A stretch of 64,000 nucleotides of DNA from Sipunculus nudus (GCA_026874595.1 CM049319.1:67977917-68041916), one strand, 5' to 3'; positions 36,502 through 50,033 are shown, counted from the first letter of the stretch. Notes: generated by a model not told the origin, from the sequence alone. Made by a program: numbers and translations.

Positions 36502-37588
36502 GTATCTGAACCGTGCCACCGTGTAGAGCATAGGAAAGTGAACCTCGTATATGAACCGTGCCACCCTGTAGAGCATAGGAAAGTGAACCTCGTATATGAA
36601 CCGTTCCGCCGAATAGAGCATAGGAAAGTGAACCTCGTATATGAACCCTGCCACCGTGTAAAGCATAGGAAAGTGAACCTCGTTGTTGAACCGTGCCACC
36701 CTGTAGAGCATAGGAGAGTAAACCTCGTATGTGAACCTTGCCGCCGTGTAGAACATAGGAAAGTGAACCTCGTTGTTGAACCGTGCCACCCTGTAGAGCA
36801 TAGGAGAGTGAACCTCGTATGTGAACCTTGCCGCCGTGTAGAGCATAGGAAAGTGAACCTCATTGTTGAACCGTGCCACCGTGTAGAGCATAGGAAAGTG
36901 AACCTCTTATATGAACCGTGCCACCCTGTAGAGCATAGGAAAATGAACCTCGTATATGAACCGTGCCACCGAGTAGAGCATAGGAAAGTGAACCTCGTAT
37001 ATGAACCGTTCAGCCATGTAGAGCATAGGAGAGTGAACCTCGTATGTGAACCGTGCCGCCGTGTAGAGCATAGGAGAGTGAACCTCGTATGTGAACCGTG
37101 CCGCCGTGTAGAGGATATGAAAGTGAACCTCGTTGTTGAACCGTGCCACCGAGTAGAGGATATGAAAGTGAACCTCGTATGTGAACCGTGCCGCCGTGTA
37201 GAGGATATGAAAGTGAACCTCGTATATGAACCGTGCCACCGAGTAGAGCATAGGAAAGTGAATCTCGTTGTTGAACCGTGCCGCCGTGTAGAGGATATGA
37301 AAGTGAACCTCGTATGTGAACCGTGCCACCGAGTAGAGCATAGGAAAGTCAATCTCGTTGTTGAACCGTGCCACCCTGTCGAGCATAGGAAAGTGAACCT
37401 CGTATATGAACCGTTCCGCCGAGTAGAGCATAGGAAAGTGAACCTCGTATATGAACCGTGCCACCGTGTAGAGCATAGAAAAGTGAAAATCGTTGTTGAA
37501 CCGTGCCACCGAGTAGAGGATATGAAAGTGAACCTCGTATTTGAACCGTGCCGCCGTGTAGAGGATATGAAAGTGAACCTCGCATGTG
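36502..37588. repeat. A/B HOR unit, B form, inside domain 5
   Basis: Form B markers near 36660-36870, then GAAAATCGTTG near 37487 and CGCATGTG near 37581, as at 32047. A private GAACATAGG change lies near 36752. Confidence 0.75.
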
Positions 37589-40480
37589 AACCGTGCCGCC
37601 GTGTAGAGGATATGAAAGTGAACCTCGTATATGAACCGTGCCACCGAGTAGAGCATAGGAAAGTGAACCTCGTATATGAACCGTTCAGCCATGTAGAGCA
37701 TAGGAGAGTGAACCTCGTATGTGAACCGTGCCGCCGTGTAGAGCATAGGAAAGTGAACCTCGTATATGAACCGTTCAGCCATGTAGAGCATAGGAGGGTG
37801 AACCTCGTATGTGAACCGTGCCGCCGTGTAGAGCATAGGAAAGTGAACCTCGTTTTTGAACCGTGCCACCGTGTAGAGCAAAGGAAAGTGAACCTCGTAT
37901 ATGAACCGTGCCACCGTGTAGAGCATAGGAAAGTGAACCTCGTATATGAACCGTGCCACCGTGTAGAGCATAGGAAAGTGAACCTCGTATATGAACCGTG
38001 CCACCCTGTAGAGCATAGGAAAGTGAACCTCGTATATGAACCGTGCCACCCTGTAGAGCATAGGAAAGTGAACCTCGTATATGAACCGTTCCGCCGAGTA
38101 GAGCATAGGAAAGTGAACCTCGTATATGAACCGTGCCACCGTGTAGAGCATAGGAAAGTGAACCTCGTTGTTGAACCGTGCCACCGAGTAGAGCATAGGA
38201 AAGTGAACCTCGTTCTCAAACCATTCCGCCATGTAAGGGAGAGGACACTGAATCTGGTTGTCGAACCGTGCCACCGAGTGGAGCATAGGAAAGTGAATCT
38301 CGTTGTTGAACAGTGCCGCCGTGTAGAGGATATGAAAGTGAACCTCGTATATGAACCGTGCCACCGAGTAGAGCATAGGAGAGTGAATCTCGTTGTTGAA
38401 CCGTGCCGCCGTGTAGAGGATATGAAAGTGAACCTCGTATGTGAACCGTGCCGCCGTGTAGAGGATATGAAAGTGAACCTCGTATATGAACCGTGCCACC
38501 GAGTAGAGCATAGGAAAGTGAACCTCGTATATGAACCGTTCAGCCATGTAGAGCATAGGAGAGTGAACCTCGTATGTGAACCGTGCCGCCCTGTAGAGCA
38601 TAGGAAAGTGAACCTCGTATATGAACCGTTCAGCCATGTTGAGCATAGGAGAGTGAACCTCGTATGTGAACCGTGCCGCCGTGTAGAGCTTAGGAAAGTG
38701 AACCTCGTATATGAACCGTTCAGCCATGAAGAGCATAGGAAAGTGAACCTCGTATATGAACAGTGCCGCCATGTGAATCATAGGAAAGTGAACCTCGTAT
38801 ATTAACCGTTTCGCCGAGTAGAGCATAGGAAAATCTCGTATATGAACCGTGCCACCGTGTAGAGCATAGGAAAGTGAACCTCGTTGTTGAACCGTGCCAC
38901 CCTGTAGAGCATAGGAAAGTGAACCTCGTATATGAACCGTTCCGCCGAATAGAGCATAGGAAAGTGAACCTCGTATATGAACCCTGCCACCGTGTAGAGC
39001 ATAGGAAAGTGAACCTCGTTGTTGAACCGTGCCACCCTGTAGAGCATAGGAAAGTGAACCTCGTTGTTGAACCGTGCCACCGTGTAGAGCATATGAAAGT
39101 GAACCTCGTATATGAACCGTGCCACCCTGTAGAGCATAGGAAAATGAACCTCGTATAAGAACCGTGCCACCGAGTAGAGCATAGGAAAGTGAACCTCGTA
39201 TATGAACCGTTCAGCCATGTAGAGCATAGGAGAGTGAACCTCGTATGTGAACCGTGCCGCCGTGTAGAGCATAGGAAAGTGAACCTCGTATATGAACCGT
39301 TCAGCCATGTAGAGCATAGGAGAGTGAACCTCGTATATGAACCGTTCCGCCGGGTAGAGCATAGGAAAGTGAACCTCGTATATGAACCGTGCCACCGTGT
39401 AGAGCATAGGAAAGTGAACCTCGTTGTTGAACCGTGCCACCGAGTAGAGCATAGGAAAGTGAACCTCGTTCTCAAACCATTCCGCCATGTAAGGCAGAGG
39501 ACACTGAATCTGGTTGTCGAACTGTGCCACCGAGTGGAGCATGGGAAAGTGAATCTCGTTGTTGAACCGTGCCGCCGTGTAGAGGATATGAAAGTGAACC
39601 TCGTATATGAAGCATGCCACCGAGTAGAGCATAGGAGAGTGAATCTCGTTGTTGAACCGTGCCGCCGTGTAGAGGATATGAAAGTGAATCTCGTTGTTGA
39701 ACCGTGCCGCCGTGTAGAGCATAGGAAAGTCAATCTCGTTGTTGAACCGTGCCACCCTGTCGAGCATAGGAAAGTGAACCTCGTATATGAACCGTTCCGC
39801 CGAGTAGAGCATAGGAAAGTGAACCTCGTATATGAACCGTGCCACCGTGTAGAGCATAGGAAAGTGAAAATCGTTGTTGAACCGTGCCACCGAGTAGAGG
39901 ATATGAAAGTGAACCTCGTATGTGAACCGTGCCGCCGTGTAGAGGATATGAAAGTGAACCTCGCATGTGAACCGTGCCGCCGTGTAGAGGATATGAAAGT
40001 GAACCTCGTATATGAACCGTGCCACCGAGTAGAGCATAGGAAAGTGAACCTCGTATATGAACCGTTCAGCCATGTAGAGCATAGGAGAGTGAACCTCGTA
40101 TGTGAACCGTGCCGCCGTGTAGAGCATAGGAAAGTGAACCTCGTATATGAACCGTTCAGCCATGTAGAGCATAGGAGGGTGAACCTCGTATGTGAACCTT
40201 GCCGCCGTGTAGAGCATAGGAAAGTGAACCTCGTATATGAACCGTTCAGCCATGTAGAGCATAGGAGAGTGAACCTCGTATGTGAACCGTGCCGCCGTGT
40301 AGAGCATGGGAGAGTGAACCTCGTATGTAAACCGTGCCGCCGTGTAGAGCATGGGAGAGTGAACCTCGTTGTTGAACCGTGCCACCCTGTAGAGCATAGG
40401 AAAGTTAACCTCGTATATGAACCGTTCCGCCGAGTAGAGCATAGGAAAGTGAACCTCGTATATGAACCGTGCCACCGTGT
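37589..40480. repeat. 2.9-kb duplication at about 3,150-bp offset, copy 1
   Basis: Matches 40735-43630. The offset is 3,146 before 38819 and 3,150 after 38859, the change being the 4-bp deletion in the 41-bp monomer present only in this copy. GGAGGGTG at 40171 and 43321, and GAACTGTGCC before both TGGAGCATGGG monomers, are shared. Confidence 0.85.
38819..38859 (+). repeat. Unique 41-bp monomer (4-bp deletion)
   Basis: GGAAAATCTCGTATATG replaces GGAAAGTGAACCTCG context, losing 4 bp. Single occurrence. The paralogous monomer near 41965 is intact, so the deletion arose after the 3.15-kb-offset duplication. It breaks the reverse-frame reading that elsewhere runs on. Confidence 0.93.
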
Positions 40481-40734
40481 AGAGCATAGGAAATTGAACC
40501 TCGTTTTTGAACCGTGCCACCGTGTAGAGCAAAGGAAAGTGAACCTCGTATATGAACCGTGCCACCGAGTAGAGCATAGGAAAGTGAACCTCGTATATGA
40601 ACCGTGCCGCCGTGTAGAGCATAGGAAAGTGAACCTCGTATATGAACCGTGCCACCGAGTAGAGCATAGGAAAGTGAACCTCGTATATGAACCGTGCCAC
40701 CGAGTAGAGCATAGGAAAGTGAATCTCGTTGTTG

Positions 40735-43630
40735 AACCGTGCCGCCGTGTAGAGGATATGAAAGTGAACCTCGTATATGAACCGTGCCACCGAGTAGAGC
40801 ATAGGAAAGTGAACCTCGTATATGAACCGTTCAGCCATGTAGAGCATAGGAGAGTGAACCTCGTATGTGAACCGTGCCGCCGTGTAGAGCATAGGAAAGT
40901 GAACCTCGTATATGAACCGTTCAGCCATGTAGAGCATAGGAGGGTGAACCTCGTATGTGAACCGTGCCGCCGTGTAGAGCATAGGAAAGTGAACCTCGTT
41001 TTTGAACCGTGCCACCGTGTAGAGCAAAGGAAAGTGAACCTCGTATATGAACCGTGCCACCGTGTAGAGCATAGGAAAGTGAACCTCGTATATGAACCGT
41101 GCCACCGTGTAGAGCATAGGAAAGTGAACCTCGTATATGAACCGTGCCACCCTGTAGAGCATAGGAAAGTGAACCTCGTATATGAACCGTGCCACCCTGT
41201 AGAGCATAGGAAAGTGAACCTCGTATATGAACCGTTCCGCCGAGTAGAGCATAGGAAAGTGAACCTCGTATATGAACCGTGCCACCGTGTAGAGCATAGG
41301 AAAGTGAACCTCGTTGTTGAACCGTGCCACCGAGTAGAGCATAGGAAAGTGAACCTCGTTCTCAAACCATTCCGCCATGTAAGGCAGAGGACACTGAATC
41401 TGGTTGTCGAACCGTGCCACCGAGTGGAGCATAGGAAAGTGAATCTCGTTGTTGAACAGTGCCGCCGTGTAGAGGATATGAAAGTGAACCTCGTATATGA
41501 ACCGTGCCACCGAGTAGAGCATAGGAGAGTGAATCTCGTTGTTGAACCGTGCCGCCGTGTAGAGGATATGAAAGTGAACCTCGTATGTGAACCGTGCCGC
41601 CGTGTAGAGGATATGAAAGTGAACCTCGTATATGAACCGTGCCACCGAGTAGAGCATAGGAAAGTGAACCTCGTATATGAACCGTTCAGCCATGTAGAGC
41701 ATAGGAGAGTGAACCTCGTATGTGAACCGTGCCGCCCTGTAGAGCATAGGAAAGTGAACCTCGTATATGAACCGTTCAGCCATGTTGAGCATAGGAGAGT
41801 GAACCTCGTATGTGAACCGTGCCGCCGTGTAGAGCATAGGAAAGTGAACCTCGTATATGAACCGTTCAGCCATGAAGAGCATAGGAAAGTGAACCTCGTA
41901 TATGAACAGTGCCGCCATGTGAATCATAGGAAAGTGAACCTCGTATATTAACCGTTTCGCCGAGTAGAGCATAGGAAAGTGAACCTCGTATATGAACCGT
42001 GCCACCGTGTAGAGCATAGGAAAGTGAACCTCGTTGTTGAACCGTGCCACCCTGTAGAGCATAGGAAAGTGAACCTCGTATATGAACCGTTCCGCCGAAT
42101 AGAGCATAGGAAAGTGAACCTCGTATATGAACCCTGCCACCGTGTAGAGCATAGGAAAGTGAACCTCGTTGTTGAACCGTGCCACCCTGTAGAGCATAGG
42201 AAAGTGAACCTCGTTGTTGAACCGTGCCACCGTGTAGAGCATATGAAAGTGAACCTCGTATTTGAACCGTGCCACCCTGTAGAGCATAGGAAAATGAACC
42301 TCGTATAAGAACCGTGCCACCGAGTAGAGCATAGGAAAGTGAACCTCGTATATGAACCGTTCAGCCATGTAGAGCATAGGAGAGTGAACCTCGTATGTGA
42401 ACCGTGCCGCCGTGTAGAGCATAGGAAAGTGAACCTCGTATATGAACCGTTCAGCCATGTAGAGCATAGGAGAGTGAACCTCGTATATGAACCGTTCCGC
42501 CGGGTAGAGCATAGGAAAGTGAACCTCGTATATGAACCGTGCCACCGTGTAGAGCATAGGAAAGTGAACCTCGTTGTTGAACCGTGCCACCGAGTAGAGC
42601 ATAGGAAAGTGAACCTCGTTCTCAAACCATTCCGCCATGTAAGGCAGAGGACACTGAATCTGGTTGTCGAACTGTGCCACCGAGTGGAGCATGGGAAAGT
42701 GAATCTCGTTGTTGAACCGTGCCGCCGTGTAGAGGATATGAAAGTGAACCTCGTATATGAAGCGTGCCACCGAGTAGAGCATAGGAGAGTGAATCTCGTT
42801 GTTGAACCGTGCCGCCGTGTAGAGGATATGAAAGTGAATCTCGTTGTTGAACCGTGCCGCCGTGTAGAGCATAGGAAAGTCAATCTCGTTGTTGAACCGT
42901 GCCACCCTGTCGAGCATAGGAAAGTGAACCTCGTATATGAACCGTTCCGCCGAGTAGAGCATAGGAAAGTGAACCTCGTGTATGAACCGTGCCACCGTGT
43001 AGAGCATAGGAAAGTGAAAATCGTTGTTGAACCGTGCCACCGAGTAGAGGATATGAAAGTGAACCTCGTATGTGAACCGTGCCGCCGTGTAGAGGATATG
43101 AAAGTGAACCTCGCATGTGAACCGTGCCGCCGTGTAGAGGATATGAAAGTGAACCTCGTATATTAACCGTGCCACCGAGTAGAGCATAGGAAAGTGAACC
43201 TCGTATATGAACCGTTCAGCCATGTAGAGCATAGGAGAGTGAACCTCGTATGTGAACCGTGCCGCCGTGTAGAGCATAGGAAAGTGAACCTCGTATATGA
43301 ACCGTTCAGCCATGTAGAGCATAGGAGGGTGAACCTCGTATGTGAACCGTGCCGCCGTGTAGAGCATAGGAAAGTGAACCTCGTATATGAACCGTTCAGC
43401 CATGTAGAGCATAGGAGAGTGAACCTCGTATGTGAACCGTGCCGCCGTGTAGAGCATGGGAGAGTGAACCTCGTATGTAAACCGTGCCGCCGTGTAGAGC
43501 ATGGGAGAGTGAACCTCGTTGTTGAACCGTGCCACCCTGTAGAGCATAGGAAAGTTAACCTCGTATATGAACCGTTCCGCCGAGTAGAGCATAGGAAAGT
43601 GAACCTCGTATATGAACCGTGCCACCGTGT
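40735..43630. repeat. 2.9-kb duplication at about 3,150-bp offset, copy 2
   Basis: Counterpart of 37589-40480 without the 4-bp deletion. It is preceded by 254 bp (40481-40734) that do not match the equivalent place after copy 2, so exchange has altered one flank. Confidence 0.85.
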
Positions 43631-46104
43631 AGAGCATAGGAAAGTGAACCTCGTATATGAACCGTGCCACCCTGTAGAGCATAGGAAAGTGAACCTCGTA
43701 TATGAACCGTGCCAGCCTGTAGAGCATAGGAAAGTGAACCTCGTATATGAACCGTTCCGCCGAGTAGAGCATAGGAAAGTGAACCTCGTATATGAACCGT
43801 GCCACCGTGTAGAGCATAGGAAAGTGAACCTCGTTGTTGAACCGTGCCACCGAGTAGAGCATAGGAAAGTGAACCTCGTTCTCAAACCATTCCGCCATGT
43901 AAGGCAGAGGACACTGAATCTGGTTGTCGAACCGTGCCACCGAGTGGAGCATAGGAAAGTGAATCTCGTTGTTGAACAGTGCCGCCGTGTAGAGGATATG
44001 AAAGTGAACCTCGTATATGAACCGTGCCACCGAGTAGAGCATAGGAGAGTGAATCTCGTTGTTGAACCGTGCCGCCGTGTAGAGGATATGAAAGTGAACC
44101 TCGTATGTGAACCGTGCCGCCGTGTAGAGGATATGAAAGTGAACCTCGTATATGAACCGTGCCACCAAGTAGAGCATAGGAAAGTGAACCTCGTATATGA
44201 ACCGTTCAGCCATGTAGAGCATAGGAGAGTGAACCTCGTATGTGAACCGTGCCGCCGTGTAGAGCATAGGAAAGTGAACCTCGTATATGAACCGTTCACC
44301 AATGTAGAGCATAGGAAAGTGAACCTCGTATATGACCCGTTCCGCCGAGTAGAGCATAGGAAAGTGAACCTCGTATATGAACCGTGCCACCGTGTAGAGC
44401 ATAGGAAAGTGAACCTCGTATATGAACCGTGCCACCCTGTAGAGCATAGGAAAGTGAACCTCGTATATGAACCGTGCCACCCTGTAGAGCATAGGAAAGT
44501 GAACCTCGTATATGAACCGTTCCGCCGAGTAGAGCATAGGAAAGTGAACCTCGTATATGAACCGTGCCACCGTGTAGAGCATAGGAAAGTGAACCTCGTT
44601 GTTGAACCGTGCCACCGAGTAGAGCATAGGAAAGTGAACCTCGTTCTCAAACCATTCCGCCATGTAAGGCAAAGGACACTGATTCTGGTTGTCGAACCGT
44701 GCCACCGAGTGGAGCATAGGAAAGTGAATCTCGTTGTTGAACCGTGCCGCCGTGTAGAGGATATGAAAGTGAACCTCGTATATGAACCGTGCCACCGAGT
44801 AGAGCATAGGAGAGTGAATCTCGTTGTTGAACCGTGCCGCCGTGTAGAGGATATGAAAGTGAACCTCGTATGTGAACCGTGCCGCCGTGTAGAGGATATG
44901 AAAGTGAACCTCGTATATGAACCGTGCCACCGAGTAGAGCATAGGAAAGTGAACCTCGTATATGAACCGTTCAGCCATGTAGAGCATAGGAGAGTGAACC
45001 TCGTATGTGAACCGTGCCGCCGTGTAGAGCATAGGAAAGTGAACCTCGTATATGAACCGTTCAGCCATGTAGAGCATAGGAGAGTGAACCTCGTATGTGA
45101 ACCGTGCCGCCGTGTAGAGCATAGGAAAGTGAACCTCGTATATGAACCGTTCAGCCATGAAGAGCATAGGAGAGTGAACCTCGTATATGAACAGTGCCGC
45201 CATGTGAATCATAGGAAAGTGAACCTCGTATATTAACCGTTCCGCCGAGTAGAGCATAGGAAAGTGAACCTCGTATATGAACCGTGCCACCGTGTAGAGC
45301 ATAGGAAAGTGAACCTCGTTGTTGAACCGTGCCACCCTGTAGAGCATAGGAAAGTGAACCTCGTATATGAACCGTTCCGCCGAATAGAGCATAGGAAAGT
45401 GAACCTCGTATATGAACCCTGCCACCGTGTAGAGCATAGGAAAGTGAACCTCGTTGTTGAACCGTGCCACCCTGTAGAGCATAGGAGAGTGAACCTCGTA
45501 TGTGAACCTTGCCGCCGTGTAGAGCATAGGAAAGTGAACCTCGTTGTTGAACCGTGCCACCGTGTAGAGCATATGAAAGTGAACCTCGTATATGAACCGT
45601 GCCACCCTGTAGAGCATAGGAAAATGAACCTCGTATAAGAACCGTGCCACCGAGTAGAGCATAGGAAAGTGAACCTCGTATATGAACCGTTCAGCCATGT
45701 AGAGCATAGGAGAGTGAACCTCGTATGTGAACCGTGCCGCCGTGTAGAGCATAGGAAAGTGAACCTCGTATATGAACCGTTCAGCCATGTAGAGCATAGG
45801 AGAGTGAACCTCGTATGTGAACCGTGCCGCCGTGTAGAGCATAGGAAAGTGAACCTCGTATATGAACCGTTCAGCCATGTAGAGCATAGGAGAGTGAACC
45901 TTGTATATGAACCGTGCCGCCATGTAGAGATTAGGAAAGTGAACCTCGTATATGAACCGTTCCGCCGAGTAGAGCATAGGAAAGTGAACCTCGTATATGA
46001 ACCGTGCCACCGAGTAGAGCATAGGAAAGTGAATCTCGTTGTTGAACCGTGCCGCCGTGTAGAGGATATGAAAGTGAACCTCGTATATGAACCGTGCCGC
46101 CGTG

Positions 46105-46147
46105 TAGAGGATATGAAAGTGACTCGTATATGAACCGTGCCACCGAG
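46105..46147 (+). repeat. 43-bp monomer (2-bp deletion), copy 8
   Basis: Same deletion and CCTCATATATG, but the GAATCCCG and GAACCCCG monomers are absent downstream, lost by a block deletion leading directly to CCACCCTG monomers. Confidence 0.95.
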
Positions 46148-47857
46148 TAGAGCATAGGAAAGTGAACCTCGTATATGAACCGTTCAGCCATGTAGAGCAT
46201 AGGAGAGTGAACCTCGTATGTGAACCGTGCTGCCCTGTAGAGCATAGGAAAGTGAACCTCATATATGAACCGTTCAGCCATGTAGAGCATAGGAAAGTGA
46301 ACCTCGTATATGAACCGTGCCACCCTGTAGAGCATAGGAAAGTGAACCTCGTATATGAACCGTTCCGCCGAGTAGAGCATAGGAAAGTGAACCTCGTATA
46401 TGAACCGTGCCACCGTGTAGAGCATAGGAAAGTGAACCTCGTTGTTGAACCGTGCCACCGAGTAGAGCATAGGAAAGTGAACCTCGTTCTCAAACCATTC
46501 CGCCATGTAAGGCAAAGGACACTGATTCTGGTTGTCGAACCGTGCCACCGAGTGGAGCATAGGAAAGTGAATCTCGTTGTTGAACCGTGCCGCCGTGTAG
46601 AGGATATGAAAGTGAACCTCGTATATGAACCGTGCCACCGAGTAGAGCATAGGAGAGTGAATCTCGTTGTTGAACCGTGCCGCCGTGTAGAGGATATGAA
46701 AGTGAACCTCGTATGTGAACCGTGCCGCCGTGTAGAGGATATGAAAGTGAACCTCGTATATGAACCGTGCCACCGAGTAGAGCATAGGAAAGTGAACCTC
46801 GTATATGAACCGTTCAGCCATGTAGAGCATAGGAGAGTGAACCTCGTATGTGAACCGTTCAGCCATGTAGAGCATAGGAGAGTGAACCTCGTATGTGAAC
46901 CGTGCCGCCGTGTAGAGCATAGGAAAGTGAACCTCGTATATGAACCGTTCAGCCATGAAGAGCATAGGAGAGTGAACCTCGTATATGAACCGTGCCGCCA
47001 TGTAGAGCATAGGAAAGTGAACCTCGTATATTAACCGTTCCGCCGAGTAGAGCATAGGAAAGTGAACCTCGTATATGAACCGTGCCACCGTGTAGAGCAT
47101 AGGAAAGTGAACCTCGTTGTTGAACCGTGCCACCCTGTAGAGCATAGGAAAGTGAACCTCGTATATGAACCGTTCCGCCGAATAGAGCATAGGAAAGTGA
47201 ACCTCGTATATGAACCGTGCCACCGTGTAGAGCATAGGAAAGTGAACCTCGTTGTTGAACCGTGCCACCCTGTAGAGCATAGGAAAGTGAACCTCGTATG
47301 TGAACCTTTCCGCCGTGTAGAGCATAGGAAAGTGAACCTCGTATATGAACCGTTCACCAATGTAGAGCATAGGAGAGTGAACCTCGTATATGAACCGTGC
47401 CGCCATGTAGAGATTAGGAAAGTGAACCTCGTATATGAACCGTTCCGCCGAGTAGAGCATAGGAAAGTGAACCTCGTATATGAACCGTGCCACCGTGTAG
47501 AGCATAGGAAAGTGAACCTCGTATATGAACCGTGCCACCCTGTAGAGCATAGGAAAGTGAACCTCGTATATGAACCGTGCCACCCTGTAGAGCATAGGAA
47601 AGTGAACCTCGTATATGAACCGTTCCGCCGAGTAGAGCATAGGAAAGTGAACCTCGTATATGAACCGTGCCACCGTGTAGAGCATAGGAAAGTGAACCTC
47701 GTTGTTGAACCGTGCCACCGAGTAGAGCATAGGAAAGTGAACCTCGTTCTCAAACCATTCCGCCATGTAAGGCAAAGGACACTGATTCTGGTTGTCGAAC
47801 CGTGCCACCGAGTGGAGCATAGGAAAGTGAATCTCGTTGTTGAACCGTGCCGCCGTG

Positions 47858-47899
47858 TAGAGGATATGAAATTCCTCGTATATGAACCGTGCCACCGAG
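47858..47899 (+). repeat. Unique 42-bp monomer (GATATGAAATTCCTCG)
   Basis: AAAGTGAACCTCG is replaced by AAATTCCTCG, a net loss of 3 bp with altered bases. Single occurrence, in a GATATG-class monomer after Omega at 47749. Confidence 0.93.
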
Positions 47900-48850
47900 T
47901 AGAGCATAGGAGAGTGAATCTCGTTGTTGAACCGTGCCGCCGTGTAGAGGATATGAAAGTGAACCTCGTATGTGAACCGTGCCGCCGTGTAGAGGATATG
48001 AAAGTGAACCTCGTATATGAACCGTGCCACCGAGTAGAGCATAGGAAAGTGAACCTCGTATATGAACCGTTCAGCCATGTAGAGCATAGGAGAGTGAACC
48101 TCGTATGTGAACCGTGCCGCCCTGTAGAGCATAGGAAAGTGAACCTCGTATATGAACCGTTCAGCCATGTAGAGCATAGGAGAGTGAACCTCGTGTGTGA
48201 ACCGTGCCGCCGTGTAGAGCATAGGAAAGTGAACCTCGTATATGAACCGTTCAGCCATGAAGAGCATAGGAGAGTGAACTTCGTATATGAACCGTGCCGC
48301 CATGTAGAGCATAGGAAAATGAACCTCGTATATTAACCGTTCCGCCGAGTAGAGCATAGGAAAGTGAACCTCGTATATGAACCGTGCCACCGTGTAGAGC
48401 ATAGGAAAGTGAACCTCGTTGTTGAACCGTGCCACCCTGTAGAGCATAGGAAAGTGAACCTCGTATATGAACCGTTCCGCCGAATAGAGCATAGGAAAGT
48501 GAACCTCGTATATGAACCGTGCCACCGTGTAGAGCATAGGAAAGTGAACCTCGTTGTTGAACCGTGCCACCCTGTAGAGCATAGGAAAGTGAACCTCGTA
48601 TGTGAACCTTTCCGCCGTGTAGAGCATAGGAAAGTGAACCTCGTTGTTGAACCGTGCCACCGTGTAGAGCATATGAAAGTGAACCTCGTATATGAACCGT
48701 GCCACCCTGTAGAGCATAGGAAAATGAACCTCGTATAAGAACCGTGCCACCGAGTAGAGCATAGGAAAGTGAACCTCGTATATGAACCGTTCAGCCATGT
48801 AGAGCATAGGAGAGTGAACCTCGTATGTGAACCGTGCCGCCGTGTAGAGC

Positions 48851-50033
48851 ATAGGAAAGTGAACCTCGTTGTTGAACCGTGCCACCCTGTAGAGCATAGG
48901 AAAGTGAACCTCGTATATGAACCGTTCCGCCGAGTAGAGCATAGGAAAGTGAACCTCGTATATGAACCGTGCCACCGAGTAGAGCATAGGAAAGTGAACC
49001 TCGTTGTTGAACCGTGCCACCGAGTAGAGCATAGGTAAGTGAACCTCGTTCTTAAACCATTCCGCCATGTAAGGCAGAGGACAGTGAATCTGGTTGTCGA
49101 ACCGTGCCGCCGTGTAGAGCATAGGAAAGTGAATCTCGTTGTTGAACCGTGCCGCCGTGTAGAGGATATGAAAGTGAACCTCGTATATGAACCGTGCCAC
49201 CGAGTAGAGCATAGGAGAGTGAATCTCGTTGTTGAACCGTGCCGCCGTGTAGAGGATATGAAAGTGAACCTCGTATGTGAACCGTGCCACCGTGTAGAGC
49301 ATAGGAAAGTGAACCTCGTATATGAACCGTTCAGCCATGTAGAGCATAGGAGAGTGAACCTCGTATGTGAACCGTGCCACCATGTAGAGCATAGGAAAGT
49401 GAACCTCGTATATGAACCGTTCAGCCATGAAGAGCATAGGAGAGTGAACCTCGTATATGAACAGTGCCGCCATGTAGAGCATAGGAAAGTGAACCTCGTA
49501 TATTAACCGTTCCGCCGAGTAGAGCATAGGAAAGTGAACCTCGTATCTGAACCGTGCCACCGTGTAGAGCATAGGAAAGTGAACCTCGTTGTTGAACCGT
49601 GCCACCCTGTAGAGCATAGGAAAGTGAACCTCGTATATGAACCGTTCCGCCGAATAGAGCATAGGAAAGTGAACCTCGTATATGAACCCTGCCACCGTGT
49701 AGAGCATAGGAAAGTGAACCTCGTTGTTGAACCGTGCCACCCTGTAGAGCATAGGAGAGTGAACCTCGTATGTGAACCTTGCCGCCGTGTAGAGCATAGG
49801 AAATTGAACCTCGTTGTTGAACCGTGCCACCGTGTAGAGCATAGGAAAGTGAACCTCTTATATGAACCGTGCCACCCTGTAGTGCATAGGAAAATGAACC
49901 TCGTATATGAACCGTGCCACCGAGTAGAGCATAGGAAAGTGAACCTCGTATATGAACCGTTCAGCCATGTAGAGCATAGGAGAGTGAACCTCGTATGTGA
50001 ACCGTGCCGCCGTGTAGAGCATAGGAGAGTGAA
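48851..50033. repeat. Domain 7: copy of 24200-25382
   Basis: Offset 24,651 bp holds for both the T-allele Omega (24400 and 49051) and the GTATCTG marker (24892 and 49543). The match ends at 50034, where AACCTC is replaced by AATCTC. A short bridge of about 36 bp then leads into the copy of 15256 onward. So the end of a domain 3/4 block abuts the start of another such block. Confidence 0.8.
49025..49114 (+). repeat. Omega landmark, T allele (second copy)
   Basis: Same linked variants as at 24374 (GGTAAGTG, CTTAAACC, GGACAGTG), again immediately upstream of an A-type unit. Part of the 48851-50033 copy of 24200-25382. Confidence 0.9.

Larger units (their letters stand above)
33201..44300. repeat. 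Domain 5: N-allele Omega HORs with A/B insert and 3.15-kb duplication
   Basis: Omega N copies at 34030, 38215, 39471, 41361, 42621 and 43881. An A plus B pair (35377-about 37600) sits inside. Private markers GGAGGGTGAACC and, in three places (near 33480, 40330, 43490), GTATGTAAACC with GAGCATGGGAGAG define this domain. A 2.9-kb stretch is present twice at about 3,150-bp offset. Boundaries approximate. Confidence 0.7.
44301..48850. repeat. Domain 6: I-allele Omega HORs
   Basis: Omega I copies at 44646, 46489 and 47749, spaced 41 and 28 monomers. A private GTATATGACCCGTTCC variant near 44331 lies close to the switch from N to I alleles. The domain holds one 43-bp monomer (46105) and a unique 42-bp monomer (47858). 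Confidence 0.65.

Noticed and set aside
38802-46493. Reverse-strand open frame of 2,563 codons, and dozens of other ORFs of 60 to 1,700 codons on both strands, as protein-coding genes
   Set aside because: All are translations of the 45-bp monomer. Three reverse frames and one forward frame lack stops in the consensus, so overlapping ORFs arise automatically. They start and stop at chance variants (GTATATTAACC, CGTATAAG, CTTATATG, the 2-bp deletion). No domain, signal peptide, splice structure or frame-specific conservation is visible.
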